From: Chlorobiaceae bacterium | GTDB taxonomy: Bacteria; Bacteroidota; Chlorobiia; Chlorobiales; Chlorobiaceae | Direction of reading: 5' to 3' | Assembly (NCBI GenBank): GCA_013334225.1 | Contig: JAAXXY010000013.1 | Span: 1 to 64,000, forward strand | DNA length: 64,000 bases | Part shown: positions 8,942 through 16,795 of the stretch, in pieces | Layout: every line of letters begins with the position of its first letter | Position numbering within the stretch: position 1 is the first letter of the stretch | Notes under the pieces: generated by a model | Databases searched by the model: none | Told to the model about the DNA's origin: nothing | Seen by the model: the letters and a program-made list of their open reading frames with translations, nothing else | Position numbers and translations under genes: made by a program

Positions 8942-9035
8942 TCGAAACAATCGCAGCAACATCCGGACCTATCAAGCAACATCTTCCTTATTGCTCCGGC
9001 AACAATAAGTCGTAAAAAAATCCATGTAACGGGAC

Positions 9036-9073
9036 TGTCATTCCGCAATGAAGTGTAACGGAATGAAGAATCC
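9036..9073 (+). repeat. Dispersed intergenic repeat, copy A
   Basis: This element starts GTCATTCCGCAATGAAG and ends GGAATGAAGAATCC. It matches the reverse complement of 47683-47719 over its full length with scattered differences, and resembles 9152-9187. It lies in a gene-free stretch between megL and the response regulator. Confidence 0.6.
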
Positions 9074-9151
9074 ATCCTCTTATAAAACAATGACATATAG
9101 ATTCTTCTCTCCGCTTTCCATGAACATGTACTGCTTTTGACATCGTGTTCC

Positions 9152-9187
9152 GTCATGCTGAACGTAATGAAATGAAGTGAAGCATCC
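9152..9187 (+). repeat. Dispersed intergenic repeat, copy B
   Basis: This element starts GTCATGCTGAACGTAATG and ends GAAGTGAAGCATCC, a diverged copy of the same repeat in the same orientation. A partial inverted copy follows at 9209-9234 (GGATTTTTCAC to CAGAATGAC). The 345-base gene-free stretch 8942-9286 therefore consists largely of such repeats. Confidence 0.5.
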
Positions 9188-9245
9188 ATTTCCTGACTTT
9201 GCTCTTATGGATTTTTCACTTTGTTCAGAATGACAAGAAAAAGAC

Positions 9246-9284
9246 TGAAAAACCCGGAATGCCAGATTCACAATGCAATTCCCG
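9246..9284 (-). terminator. Probable terminator of the sigma-54 regulated operon
   Basis: On the minus strand, just after the response-regulator stop, GGAATTGC and GCATTCC form a stem with one bulged base. GGGTTTTTC follows. The structure sits where the four-gene operon should end. Confidence 0.5.
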
Positions 9285-9286
9285 TT

Positions 9287-10645
9287 TCATTTCATGCCGT
9301 ATTTCTTCAGCTTGTACCGCAGGTGCCGCTCGCTGATGCCAAGCATCTCCGCTGCCCGTGTCTGCACATTGCCGGCCTCCTTCATGGCGCCGAGAATCAT
9401 CGCCTGCTCGTAGGCTTCGACCTTGTCGGTAAATGTACCCTGCCCCTCATCCGTTCCGGAACCTTCCGGAGGGGGTTCGGATACCCTGATGGGAAGATCG
9501 TCCCTGGTTATGGTCGAAGAACGGGAGAGCACAACGGACTGCTGCACGATATTTTCGAGTTCACGGACATTGCCCGGCCAGGAATATTTCATCAGGACAT
9601 CCATTGCCTCCCTTGAAATCCCGTTGATCTGCTTTCCGTTTTCTTCGCTGAACCGTCGAATAAACGTGTCTGCAAGCGGTGGTATATCGTCGCGGCGCTC
9701 CCGCAGCGGAGGAATCCGGATGGAGACAACATTGAGACGGTAATAGAGATCTGCCCGGAACAAACCCTCGCGAATCATCGCTTCCAGATCGCGGTTTGTC
9801 GCTGCAACGATCCTCACATCGGCTGCAAGAGGAATGGAACTGCCAACACGCTCGAATGTTTTTTCCTGCAACACCCTGAGCAGTTTTACCTGCAGGGATA
9901 GCGGTATTTCGCCGACTTCATCGATGAAGAGAGTGCCGCCCTGCACCATTTCGAAGCGTCCCCTCCGCAATCTTTCAGCTCCTGTGAAAGCACCTTTTTC
10001 ATGACCGAAAAGCTCGCTTTCAAGCAGGGTTTCAGGAAGTGCCGCACAATTGACCACAACAAAGGGTTTGTCACGACGGGAGCTGGAAAAATGGACTGCC
10101 TTCGCAACAAGCTCCTTGCCTGTTCCGGTTTCTCCGGTAATAAGCACCGCCGCATTGCTGGAAGCGACCCTTCCGGCGATATTCATCACCTGATCCATCG
10201 CGGAGGATTGCGAGATTATGCCCTGAAAACCGAACCGCTCAGAAAGCTGTGTTCGCAGAAGACGGTTTTCGCTGATGAGCTGCTTCCTCTCCAGGGTATT
10301 GCGGATCATGGTCTGAAGCTGGTGAAGATCGACTGGTTTGGTGATGTAATCAACCGCTCCGAGCTTCATGGCCTCGATAGCCGATTCCACACTTCCGTAG
10401 GCTGTCATGATGATAACCTCGATACCGGGATTACGGTGCTTCAATGCCGAAAGCAGTTCGACACCGCTCATCCCGGGCATTCTGAAATCGGAAAGCACGA
10501 TATCCAGCGCTTCCTCGCCTGCGATCTCAAGTGCTCTCTGAGGACGCGAAGCTTTCAGCACCCGGTAACCCTGTTTTGAGAGAAAACCCGCGATGCTCTC
10601 GAGCTGAATGCTTTCATCTTCTACGACAAGTATGGTACTGTCCAT
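9287..10645 (-). CDS. NtrC-family sigma-54-dependent response regulator
   Basis: This 452-residue protein has three domains. The receiver (1-120) has the phosphoacceptor D53 in VLSDFRMPGMSG. The AAA+ domain (about 140-370) has GETGTGKE (Walker A), the GAFTGA loop that contacts sigma-54, and the segment LFIDEVGEI. A Fis-type helix-turn-helix (about 415-452) ends with RAAEMLGISERHLRYKLKKYG. It lies 43 bp downstream of the histidine kinase gene on the same strand and is the last gene of an operon preceded by a sigma-54 promoter. It probably activates that promoter, giving positive feedback. The architecture is like ZraR/AtoC, and the target specificity is inferred from context only. Confidence 0.96.
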   Translation of the reverse strand: MDSTILVVEDESIQLESIAGFLSKQGYRVLKASRPQRALEIAGEEALDIVLSDFRMPGMSGVELLSALKHRNPGIEVIIMTAYGSVESAIEAMKLGAVDYITKPVDLHQLQTMIRNTLERKQLISENRLLRTQLSERFGFQGIISQSSAMDQVMNIAGRVASSNAAVLITGETGTGKELVAKAVHFSSSRRDKPFVVVNCAALPETLLESELFGHEKGAFTGAERLRRGRFEMVQGGTLFIDEVGEIPLSLQVKLLRVLQEKTFERVGSSIPLAADVRIVAATNRDLEAMIREGLFRADLYYRLNVVSIRIPPLRERRDDIPPLADTFIRRFSEENGKQINGISREAMDVLMKYSWPGNVRELENIVQQSVVLSRSSTITRDDLPIRVSEPPPEGSGTDEGQGTFTDKVEAYEQAMILGAMKEAGNVQTRAAEMLGISERHLRYKLKKYGMK

Positions 10646-10688
10646 CGTATCCCGGGTCCTTGTTTACAAAGTTTTTGAAAACAGCCTT

Positions 10689-12755
10689 TTATGCACAAGG
10701 CAGTACAATACTGAACACACTCCCCTCTCCTTCCCTGCTGGAAACCTCGATCATGCCCCCATGAGCATGGACAATCTGGTTCGCGATACTCAACCCCATT
10801 CCGGTTCCGTCATCTTTGGTGGTAAAATAAAGGTTGAATATTTCAGGCAGTTTCGCGACAGGAATTCCTGTGCCGGTATCGGCAATAGCTATGACAGCCT
10901 CGTTTGCACGGCAGTATACCCTGAGAGATATACTGCCACCTTTTGCTGTTGCTTCAACACCATTGCGGACGATGTTGAGCAGCACCTGCTGCATCTGCTC
11001 CCTGTCTATCAGTACCGTTCTTTGACACCCGGTCTGAATCGTAAACCTGATATCTTTTTTTTCAGCCTCGCTCTGCAGAACGGTTCCGTAACTCAAGATA
11101 TACTCATCGAGATTCACCGGTGCAGGCACAAGCTGCGGCGGCCGCCCGAATTTGAGAAACCGCTGGATAATCGTATTGACACGGTTTACCTCGGATACCA
11201 CGGTTCGAACCAGATGGCGGTATTCAGGTTCATCGGCAATCGGAGAGAATTCGATATCAAGACGTTGAGCCAATATGCCGATGGCGTTCAGCGGATTCCT
11301 GATCTCATGTGCCACACCCGAAGCCAGCTCTCCCATTGCCCGCAGTTTTTCCTGCCGGTCGATTACCTGCTGCATTGCCCTCTGCTCCGTCAGGTCGCGA
11401 AGTACGGCTACGGTTCCCTCGATACGATTTCCGCTTCCGGTTATGAGGCTGAAATTCCCTGCCAGCAAACGCTCTCTGCCGCCTGCGGAACAGAGAAATT
11501 CGCGATTGAGCATACCGCTCTCTCTTGCCGCCATGATGCCGGAGAGAAATTCCGGACATTCAGGGAAAACCAGCTGCACCGGTTTGCCGAGAGCTTCCTT
11601 CGAGGAGAGCTGAAAGAGCTTTTCCGCCGGTCTGTTGACCAGAGTCACGGCACTGTCGGCATCAACCGTAACGACCGCATCCGCCATGCTTTCAAGAATG
11701 GTTGATGAAAATGTCTGTACCCGCCGGTAAGCATCTTTCATTTCGGTTTCGTTTCTTCGGGCCATGACAAGGTTGAACATGACAAGCGCTCCGATAGCAA
11801 TAAGTCCGAGGAGCATTACAAAGCGGTTTCGCAGCTTCTCCAGTGCCGCGGTAAAATGATCTGCTTTCAGCCCGATACGTAAAAGCCCGATATTGGTCTT
11901 GTTGTCATAAAAGGGATTCACGACTTCGAAAACCTTTCTGCCGCCGAATTCGGTCATCCGGGTCAGCGGTATCTGCGTATGCATGGCCGATTCGAGAAAG
12001 GAGTCCTGCCGGACAACCGCGGCTTTCGAAATATTCGGCGTAGAGGCCAGAATCCGGGTTGTATCCTGCCAGATGATGTAATCGATGCCGGTCTTGTCTG
12101 CTCCTATGCGCTGAATGAGCTGTTCAACGCCAAGTTTCCGGCGCAGATCAATCAGCCCTGTCGCATCGACATTACCTGCAATGACACCGCCCCTGCTACG
12201 TCTGACGGCGGCAATCAGCCGCGGTCCCCGGCCGGAAGTGCTCTCTCTGATCCCGAGCATCAGGGAATCCTTCTCTCCGGATAAAACCGGCTGCAGGAAC
12301 ATCCTGTGATCGCACTCCCGTTCGAGAGGGGTATGATCGGGAGGCGAGCTGAAGGCTACACGCATTCCGCTGCGATCGAAGATATTGAGGCGATAAATGC
12401 CGCTTGATCCTGCAATGGTGGAAAGATCCGCTGAAGTCAGCTCATGCTGTCTGTCCAGACGGTCGATAAGACGAAGCTGATCGATAAGGCTTCCCGTAAG
12501 GAGAGCTTTGTTTTCATTGTAACCGGTGACGGCATTTTCAGCCCCTTCCCTCAGGGCATGCATGAGCAGGGCGGCCTCTTCACGCATGACATGTTCGATC
12601 TCGGATTTCCGGTAGTTATATTCGAAAATAGCCGTTCCAAGAAACAGGAGCACAAAAAGGGTAAACAGCCCCCCCAGATACTTTGGTGAGAGCATCATTA
12701 CCCTTTTTTCCTGAAGCTTCTCCTGTTTCATCTTTTTCAGAAATATTCCTTTCAC
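10689..12755 (-). CDS. Membrane sensor histidine kinase (PAS, HisKA, HATPase)
   Basis: This 688-residue protein has TM1 at about 27-46, a large periplasmic sensor (about 47-310) of Cache-like size and pattern, and TM2 at about 312-331. A PAS domain (about 350-455) follows. A HisKA box has the phosphorylated H483 in ASGVAHEIRNPLN, and a C-terminal ATPase domain carries DTGTGIP and GTGMGLSI. It pairs with the NtrC-type regulator immediately downstream and lies 26 bp after the DUF4405 gene. The external location of the sensor suggests it monitors the periplasm, where the operon's cytochrome c works. The ligand is unknown. The start is uncertain by up to about 20 residues because several Met codons lie at the N terminus. 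Confidence 0.93.
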   Translation of the reverse strand: MKGIFLKKMKQEKLQEKRVMMLSPKYLGGLFTLFVLLFLGTAIFEYNYRKSEIEHVMREEAALLMHALREGAENAVTGYNENKALLTGSLIDQLRLIDRLDRQHELTSADLSTIAGSSGIYRLNIFDRSGMRVAFSSPPDHTPLERECDHRMFLQPVLSGEKDSLMLGIRESTSGRGPRLIAAVRRSRGGVIAGNVDATGLIDLRRKLGVEQLIQRIGADKTGIDYIIWQDTTRILASTPNISKAAVVRQDSFLESAMHTQIPLTRMTEFGGRKVFEVVNPFYDNKTNIGLLRIGLKADHFTAALEKLRNRFVMLLGLIAIGALVMFNLVMARRNETEMKDAYRRVQTFSSTILESMADAVVTVDADSAVTLVNRPAEKLFQLSSKEALGKPVQLVFPECPEFLSGIMAARESGMLNREFLCSAGGRERLLAGNFSLITGSGNRIEGTVAVLRDLTEQRAMQQVIDRQEKLRAMGELASGVAHEIRNPLNAIGILAQRLDIEFSPIADEPEYRHLVRTVVSEVNRVNTIIQRFLKFGRPPQLVPAPVNLDEYILSYGTVLQSEAEKKDIRFTIQTGCQRTVLIDREQMQQVLLNIVRNGVEATAKGGSISLRVYCRANEAVIAIADTGTGIPVAKLPEIFNLYFTTKDDGTGMGLSIANQIVHAHGGMIEVSSREGEGSVFSIVLPCA

Positions 12756-12781
12756 ACATCAACAGCCACACCGGAAAAATC

Positions 12782-13627
12782 TTACCGGCTTATCATGCTT
12801 TCGATCATCCGGCGCAGTTCGTTCATCTCGATATGGTTCTTTTCTGCTATCTCTTTCATGCTCATGCCGGTTTGGGCTTCAATACCTTTCTGGCCAAGCG
12901 CCAGCTGCAGGGAAACGGACGATATTCCGTTATCGTTGGCTATTTCCTCAAGGGTTTTACGGCCAAGCCCTTCGGACGGCAAATTCTTCGCACCTCTTTT
13001 TTCAGGAGCAATATATCTATAAACATTTTCTGCCGTTGTATGGTTCTTAACGGCTATATCGGCAAGGGTCTCCTGAACCGAAACCACAGTATATCCGGCT
13101 TTTTCGAGCTTCGCCTTCAGGACTTCGGCATCACCGCCCAGCCCCGGCTGCTGCGCGAGTTCGGCAAGCGTCATGGCCTCGGCATGAGGTATGGGGGGCT
13201 GCTTGTCCTGTTGCTCCCATGATGCGGAGATGCTGTTTCCGAAATCGATAACCGCTGAAAACGGCTGCAGGGAAAAATAGGTCCCGACCCCGAAAAACAG
13301 AGCAAGCGTAACGATGACGAACAGCTCGAACGGACTTTTCAACCCTGCGCTTGCCTTTGTTTTCAGATAGGAGAGAAATGCCTTCCAGTTGATGAAAAAA
13401 AGATGAAATATCGACAGGATCGCGAAACCGAAACCAAAAATCGTGTGCTGGTTGATCCACCCTCTTTTGGACAGACCGAGCATTCGCCAGTCCGTCCAGT
13501 TGGCCACCCTGCCGGGAGGAGAGATATAGAGTATCACGCCTGAAACAAGCAGCATCAGAAACGAAAGCAGCAGTCCGAAGCTGATGAATATCCGCCAGTT
13601 GAATGTTTTTTTCACTTTCAGCTCCAT
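12782..13627 (-). CDS. DUF4405 membrane protein with repeated C-terminal motif
   Basis: This 281-residue protein has three predicted membrane helices (about 11-35, 60-80 and 100-120) and H61 and H75 bracketing the second. DUF4405 belongs, to my knowledge, to the group of di-heme cytochrome b-like membrane domains, so b-heme binding is plausible. After the third helix, a polar region of about 150 residues contains four related segments (153-175, 187-206, 225-244, 257-276). Each follows the pattern T/S-L/M-x-E/D-I/L-A, then N-H/G, then a hydrophobic helix. The stop is one base before the cytochrome c stop region's partner: the gene starts 2 bp after the cytochrome c stop and shares its promoter. 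Its role is probably to pass electrons between the quinone pool and the periplasmic cytochrome. Confidence 0.8.
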   Translation of the reverse strand: MELKVKKTFNWRIFISFGLLLSFLMLLVSGVILYISPPGRVANWTDWRMLGLSKRGWINQHTIFGFGFAILSIFHLFFINWKAFLSYLKTKASAGLKSPFELFVIVTLALFFGVGTYFSLQPFSAVIDFGNSISASWEQQDKQPPIPHAEAMTLAELAQQPGLGGDAEVLKAKLEKAGYTVVSVQETLADIAVKNHTTAENVYRYIAPEKRGAKNLPSEGLGRKTLEEIANDNGISSVSLQLALGQKGIEAQTGMSMKEIAEKNHIEMNELRRMIESMISR

Positions 13628-13628
13628 G

Positions 13629-14066
13629 TTACTGGTTTATGCACTGTCCCTGCCCTCTGCCCATCCCCCATCCTCTTCCCATACCACGTCCTCTGCCCAT
13701 AGCCGGATTGTACTGCTCCCAGAACCACTCAGACACCGCCTTCAGTTCCGCATCAGGGAGGGTAAGAGCGGGCATGAGCCCGAACCGGGATACCGCCTGG
13801 GCATCGATGGCCTGGTTTTTATCGGGTTTTTTCAAATATGCCGCCATGTGGGCTACACCCTGCTCTTTGGTCGCAAATTTCTGATGGTAGCGGTTTGCCA
13901 GAGGAATGACCGGTGGTGCTGATTTCGGAGGCGGATAGATGGAATGGCAGACACTGCAATTCCTGGTAAAAACAGCTTCGCCATCCAGCGCTGCAGCCGA
14001 CATTACTGCCGGTAAAAACCCTGAAGCGATTCCGGATACCATACATGCATAGATGATCTTTTTCAT
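13629..14066 (-). CDS. Periplasmic c-type cytochrome with Gly/Met/Arg-rich tail
   Basis: This is a 145-residue protein if started at ATG 14066, which follows the ribosome binding site AGGGAG seven to eight bases upstream. A longer in-frame start at 14189 would add a stretch without a signal-like character and is unlikely. It has a signal peptide (residues 1-25), one haem site CSVCH (37-41), a probable axial Met at 98 (FGLMPAL) and a tail (122-141) built of repeated M-G-R-G units. It is a class I single-haem cytochrome c. It is the first gene of the operon with DUF4405, kinase and regulator. Such tails are unusual, and a role in metal or protein contact is only a guess. Confidence 0.92.
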   Translation of the reverse strand: MKKIIYACMVSGIASGFLPAVMSAAALDGEAVFTRNCSVCHSIYPPPKSAPPVIPLANRYHQKFATKEQGVAHMAAYLKKPDKNQAIDAQAVSRFGLMPALTLPDAELKAVSEWFWEQYNPAMGRGRGMGRGWGMGRGQGQCINQ

Positions 14067-14197
14067 AACAACACTCCCTTGTAATAATTTTTTCAGAATA
14101 ACTGGTATTCGTTGCATACAGAGCGTATCACTCGGAATCAAAACGGCACTCTGCCGTAAACCGCTCCGAAGGTTACAAGTGATACCCAATTAGTCAT

Positions 14198-14213
14198 AGC
14201 AAAAGACATGCCA
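14198..14213 (-). promoter_or_regulatory. Sigma-54 (-24/-12) promoter
   Basis: The minus strand reads TGGCATGTCTTTTGCT, matching the consensus TGGCACG-N4-TTGCT. It has GG and GC at the fixed spacing of 10 bases between them. It sits 132 bases upstream of the cytochrome c start codon and points toward it. The last gene of the same operon is an NtrC-family activator, which needs exactly this type of promoter. Confidence 0.88.
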
Positions 14214-14302
14214 ATCAGACGCAATAAATCGTAACCCTATTTTTTATTACTATTTACAAGTCAATCAGCGTTAATCCCCTCATCATGACAGGATAACATT
14301 TC

Positions 14303-14336
14303 CGACCGTATAGTCGAATATACGACCATTTGGTCG
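14303..14336. promoter_or_regulatory. Two palindromes, probable activator binding sites (UAS)
   Basis: CGACCGTATAGTCG (14303-14316) and CGACCATTTGGTCG (14323-14336) share the outer arms CGAC and GTCG, with six-base perfect arms in the second. Their centres are 20 bp apart, about two helical turns. They lie about 100 bases upstream of the -24/-12 promoter, the usual place for NtrC-type enhancers. The assignment is inferred from position and symmetry. Confidence 0.7.
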
Positions 14337-14470
14337 AGAGAATGGCCTCTTGGCAATGAAAGGAACAGTCTTGATTCTGCGGAAGCTGCCCCTTTGACCA
14401 GTAATACTTGTTTGTAGAAGTGATGAACGTTAAAATCAGCTGTTCGCTTTTGTGATATTGGGCTTATAAA

Positions 14471-14501
14471 CACCGAAAGCCCCGGTTTGGGGCTTTCGGT
14501 G
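14471..14501 (-). terminator. Hairpin terminator of the VWA-protein gene
   Basis: Perfect 13-base arms CACCGAAAGCCCC and GGGGCTTTCGGTG flank GGTTT. On the minus strand they follow the VWA stop (14517) by 15 bases, and a short TTTATAA follows. The 450 bases 14067-14516 otherwise hold the regulatory region of the cytochrome operon. Confidence 0.8.
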
Positions 14502-14516
14502 CATCATTCATCAAAA

Positions 14517-15752
14517 TTATTTATATGTGAAGTGTTTCGTTCCGGCCTGTGTCCGCAACTGTTCAAGAATCGCCGACCCGAGGGTCTTGCGGCCCGCACT
14601 CTCCTGCTGCTTCTGCCGGATATAGGCGTCCCTCTTGCGGCCGAGCTCCGCAATCTGTGATTTCACCTCCTGGCGCTCCTTCTTTTTCTGTTCGACATAG
14701 GAGTGCAGCTGCCCTGAACTCATGCTGCGAAGCTCTTCGGGAAGTTCCGACCTGTCAAGCTTGTCAACGGAAACCCTTTTATCTTCGAGTGCATCGACAA
14801 GGTCCCAGTCCGACGACCTGTACAGGCTCGAACCTTTCGATGCGGACCTTGCCGCAGAAACAGGTGCAGCAAGTTTCGCGGCATTCACGTCCTGCTCAGC
14901 CTGACGAGCAAAGCTCGCTTTCCCGGACCGGCCATAAGGCACATAAGTGCTGTTTATCCGGCCGTTCAGCCTGATAAGGTCGTCGTCATAAGGAGTCGGC
15001 ATGTCGAAAGCCGACCTGTCGCTGTCGATGGAAAAGTAGCTGCCGCCGCCGAGGTCCGCACCCCGCTTCCAGAACGACATGATCCCGGACCAGTAATCTC
15101 CGCAATAGATCGTGTTGACCACGATATCCTTTTCGGCCGCCCACCTGCATGCGACCTCGTAATTGACCGATCCCTGGTTGAACGGCTCGTTGCCGGCGAT
15201 AAAGATCATTTTCAGCCCTTCTCCCGAACTGTTCCAATGCAGCTGGTTCAGGCTGCTGCCGATCACATGGCCGCAATACTCCTGCCCGCCATTGGTATCG
15301 AGCGAGAAAAGGGCTTCCGAGAGCAGATCGATGTTCTGCGTGAAGGGCACCACCTGCCGGATATACCCAGAAGTCGCAGTAAGATCGTTATTACCGTATT
15401 CAAAGAGCGCAACTTCGAGACGGATGTTTTCCCCGCGTTTATGCATCCTCGACAGTTCGTTCACGATCTGCCACAACTGGCTCTTCGCCTGGGTTATCAG
15501 GCCGTCCATACTGTTGCTTGTATCGAGCAGCAGGCAAAGCTGGATCAGTTTGTAATCATGCGGACATCTTGCTTCAACCGGTCTGAGGTTGTCAAACTGC
15601 CGCGCATAACCATCCATTGCTTTTCGAAGGGAGAGTGATTCCACCCTGTTTATCCCTGATTTATGTTCATCCCTCGGAGGCTTTGCTTCGAGCGATGTGA
15701 TTCCCGGTGTCGTACAAGCAACAAAAAGCAGCGGCAACAGTTGTATCTTCAT
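14517..15752 (-). CDS. Secreted VWA-domain protein
   Basis: This 411-residue protein has an N-terminal signal (about residues 1-22) with a cysteine at 13 in FVAC. The signal could be a type II site, although F at -3 is atypical. A von Willebrand A domain spans about 70-270. Its metal-ion site is D-T-S-N-S at 77-81, and a later strand reads MIFIAGNEPF. The C terminus (about 330-411) is a Lys/Glu/Gln-rich coiled coil. Such domains mediate protein contacts or metal-dependent adhesion in the periplasm or outer membrane. The gene stands alone and ends at a strong hairpin. I do not recognise a more specific family. Confidence 0.78.
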   Translation of the reverse strand: MKIQLLPLLFVACTTPGITSLEAKPPRDEHKSGINRVESLSLRKAMDGYARQFDNLRPVEARCPHDYKLIQLCLLLDTSNSMDGLITQAKSQLWQIVNELSRMHKRGENIRLEVALFEYGNNDLTATSGYIRQVVPFTQNIDLLSEALFSLDTNGGQEYCGHVIGSSLNQLHWNSSGEGLKMIFIAGNEPFNQGSVNYEVACRWAAEKDIVVNTIYCGDYWSGIMSFWKRGADLGGGSYFSIDSDRSAFDMPTPYDDDLIRLNGRINSTYVPYGRSGKASFARQAEQDVNAAKLAAPVSAARSASKGSSLYRSSDWDLVDALEDKRVSVDKLDRSELPEELRSMSSGQLHSYVEQKKKERQEVKSQIAELGRKRDAYIRQKQQESAGRKTLGSAILEQLRTQAGTKHFTYK

Positions 15753-15931
15753 GACATATCAATAAGTACAGTTAAGGAGTCAATATTTACCTTAATGACG
15801 CTATCCTGCTGCATTTCTTGTACTACTCCTGAAAATACCGAACAGCCGCATGCACTTGCTGCAGGATTTAGTATCATACCCTGCACAACAGAATGATAAA
15901 CGTCAGGCAACAGGAATAACCTTTATACCAT

Positions 15932-16363
15932 ATGGCTCGAATACACAAGCTTAACGTAAAATCGATCTACATGGGCCGGCTGAAACGGGGCGACGACCTG
16001 CTCGAGGCAATAACAAAGGTATGCAGGGAAAATGGAATCTCGCTCGGCAGGGTCGAAGCTATTGGAGCGGTCGAAAAAGCAACGCTCGGTTACTATGACC
16101 AGGCAGGAAAAGAGTATGAATACTTCACTGTCGATACCCCCTGTGAAATTACTTCCCTCCTTGGAAACATTTCACTTCGGGACGGAGAACCGATGGTGCA
16201 CGCACATCTGACACTTGCGGGACGGGATGGCGCGGTTTTCGGCGGTCATCTCGCGTCAGGAACGAAAGTCTTCGCCTGTGAGATCGTTCTGGAAACATTC
16301 GACGGACCGGAATTCAAAAGAGGGTTCGATGAAGAAACAGGCCTCGCTCTATGGGAGATATAG
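15932..16363 (+). CDS. PPC/DUF296 domain protein
   Basis: This 143-residue protein consists of one PPC (DUF296) domain. The N terminus reads GRLKRGDDLLEAITKVCRENG. The core carries S-L-L-G-N-I-S and a metal- or nucleotide-site motif G-E-P-M-V-H-A-H-L-T-L-A, and the end contains G-G-H-L-A-S-G-T-K-V. In plants the domain follows AT-hooks. In bacteria it occurs alone as a trimer of unknown function. The stop overlaps the Nudix gene start by 13 bp, so the two are probably co-translated. Confidence 0.88.
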   Translation: MARIHKLNVKSIYMGRLKRGDDLLEAITKVCRENGISLGRVEAIGAVEKATLGYYDQAGKEYEYFTVDTPCEITSLLGNISLRDGEPMVHAHLTLAGRDGAVFGGHLASGTKVFACEIVLETFDGPEFKRGFDEETGLALWEI

Positions 16364-16770
16364 AAGCAGTACCGCATATCGGGGATGTGGTCTGTGCAAT
16401 TATTGAAAAGGACGGCAAGTTCCTTATTGCACAACGCCCCGTGGGTAAATCGATGGCGTCCCTGTGGGAATTTCCCGGAGGGAAAGTGCACAAAAATGAA
16501 ACCGGAGAATGCGCTCTGCTGAGGGAACTGCAGGAAGAGCTCGGCATAACGGCGAAAATCATACAGCGGCTTACCCCTGTGCTCCATAAATATCCTGACT
16601 TTTCCCTGAGGCTTATCCCCTACCGCTGCCTGCTGCACGAAGGTGAACCCAAGGCGATGGAACATGCAGACCTCCGCTGGATAACGCCCGGAGAAATCTG
16701 CCTGTACACCTTTCCCGAAGCCGACCTTCCGATACTCGAAGAGTATCTCGGGCAGATCCGCACTTCCTGA
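16351..16770 (+). CDS. mutT: Nudix hydrolase (MutT-like)
   Basis: This 139-residue protein has a Nudix box, G-G-K-V-H-K-N-E-T-G-E-C-A-L-L-R-E-L-Q-E-E-L-G, preceded by LWEFP. This is the pattern of 8-oxo-dGTP diphosphatases, with WEFPGGK before the box. The N terminus VVCAIIEKDGKFLIAQRP also fits MutT. The expected role is to cleanse oxidised dGTP from the nucleotide pool. It overlaps the PPC gene by 13 bp. A different nucleotide substrate cannot be excluded. Confidence 0.87.
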   Translation: MGDIEAVPHIGDVVCAIIEKDGKFLIAQRPVGKSMASLWEFPGGKVHKNETGECALLRELQEELGITAKIIQRLTPVLHKYPDFSLRLIPYRCLLHEGEPKAMEHADLRWITPGEICLYTFPEADLPILEEYLGQIRTS

Positions 16771-16795
16771 AGCACTGGAAAGCTTTATATATGTC

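Noticed and set aside
10608-11705. Long plus-strand open frame opposite the histidine kinase gene
   Set aside because: It is the antisense shadow of a well-supported kinase and shows no family motif.
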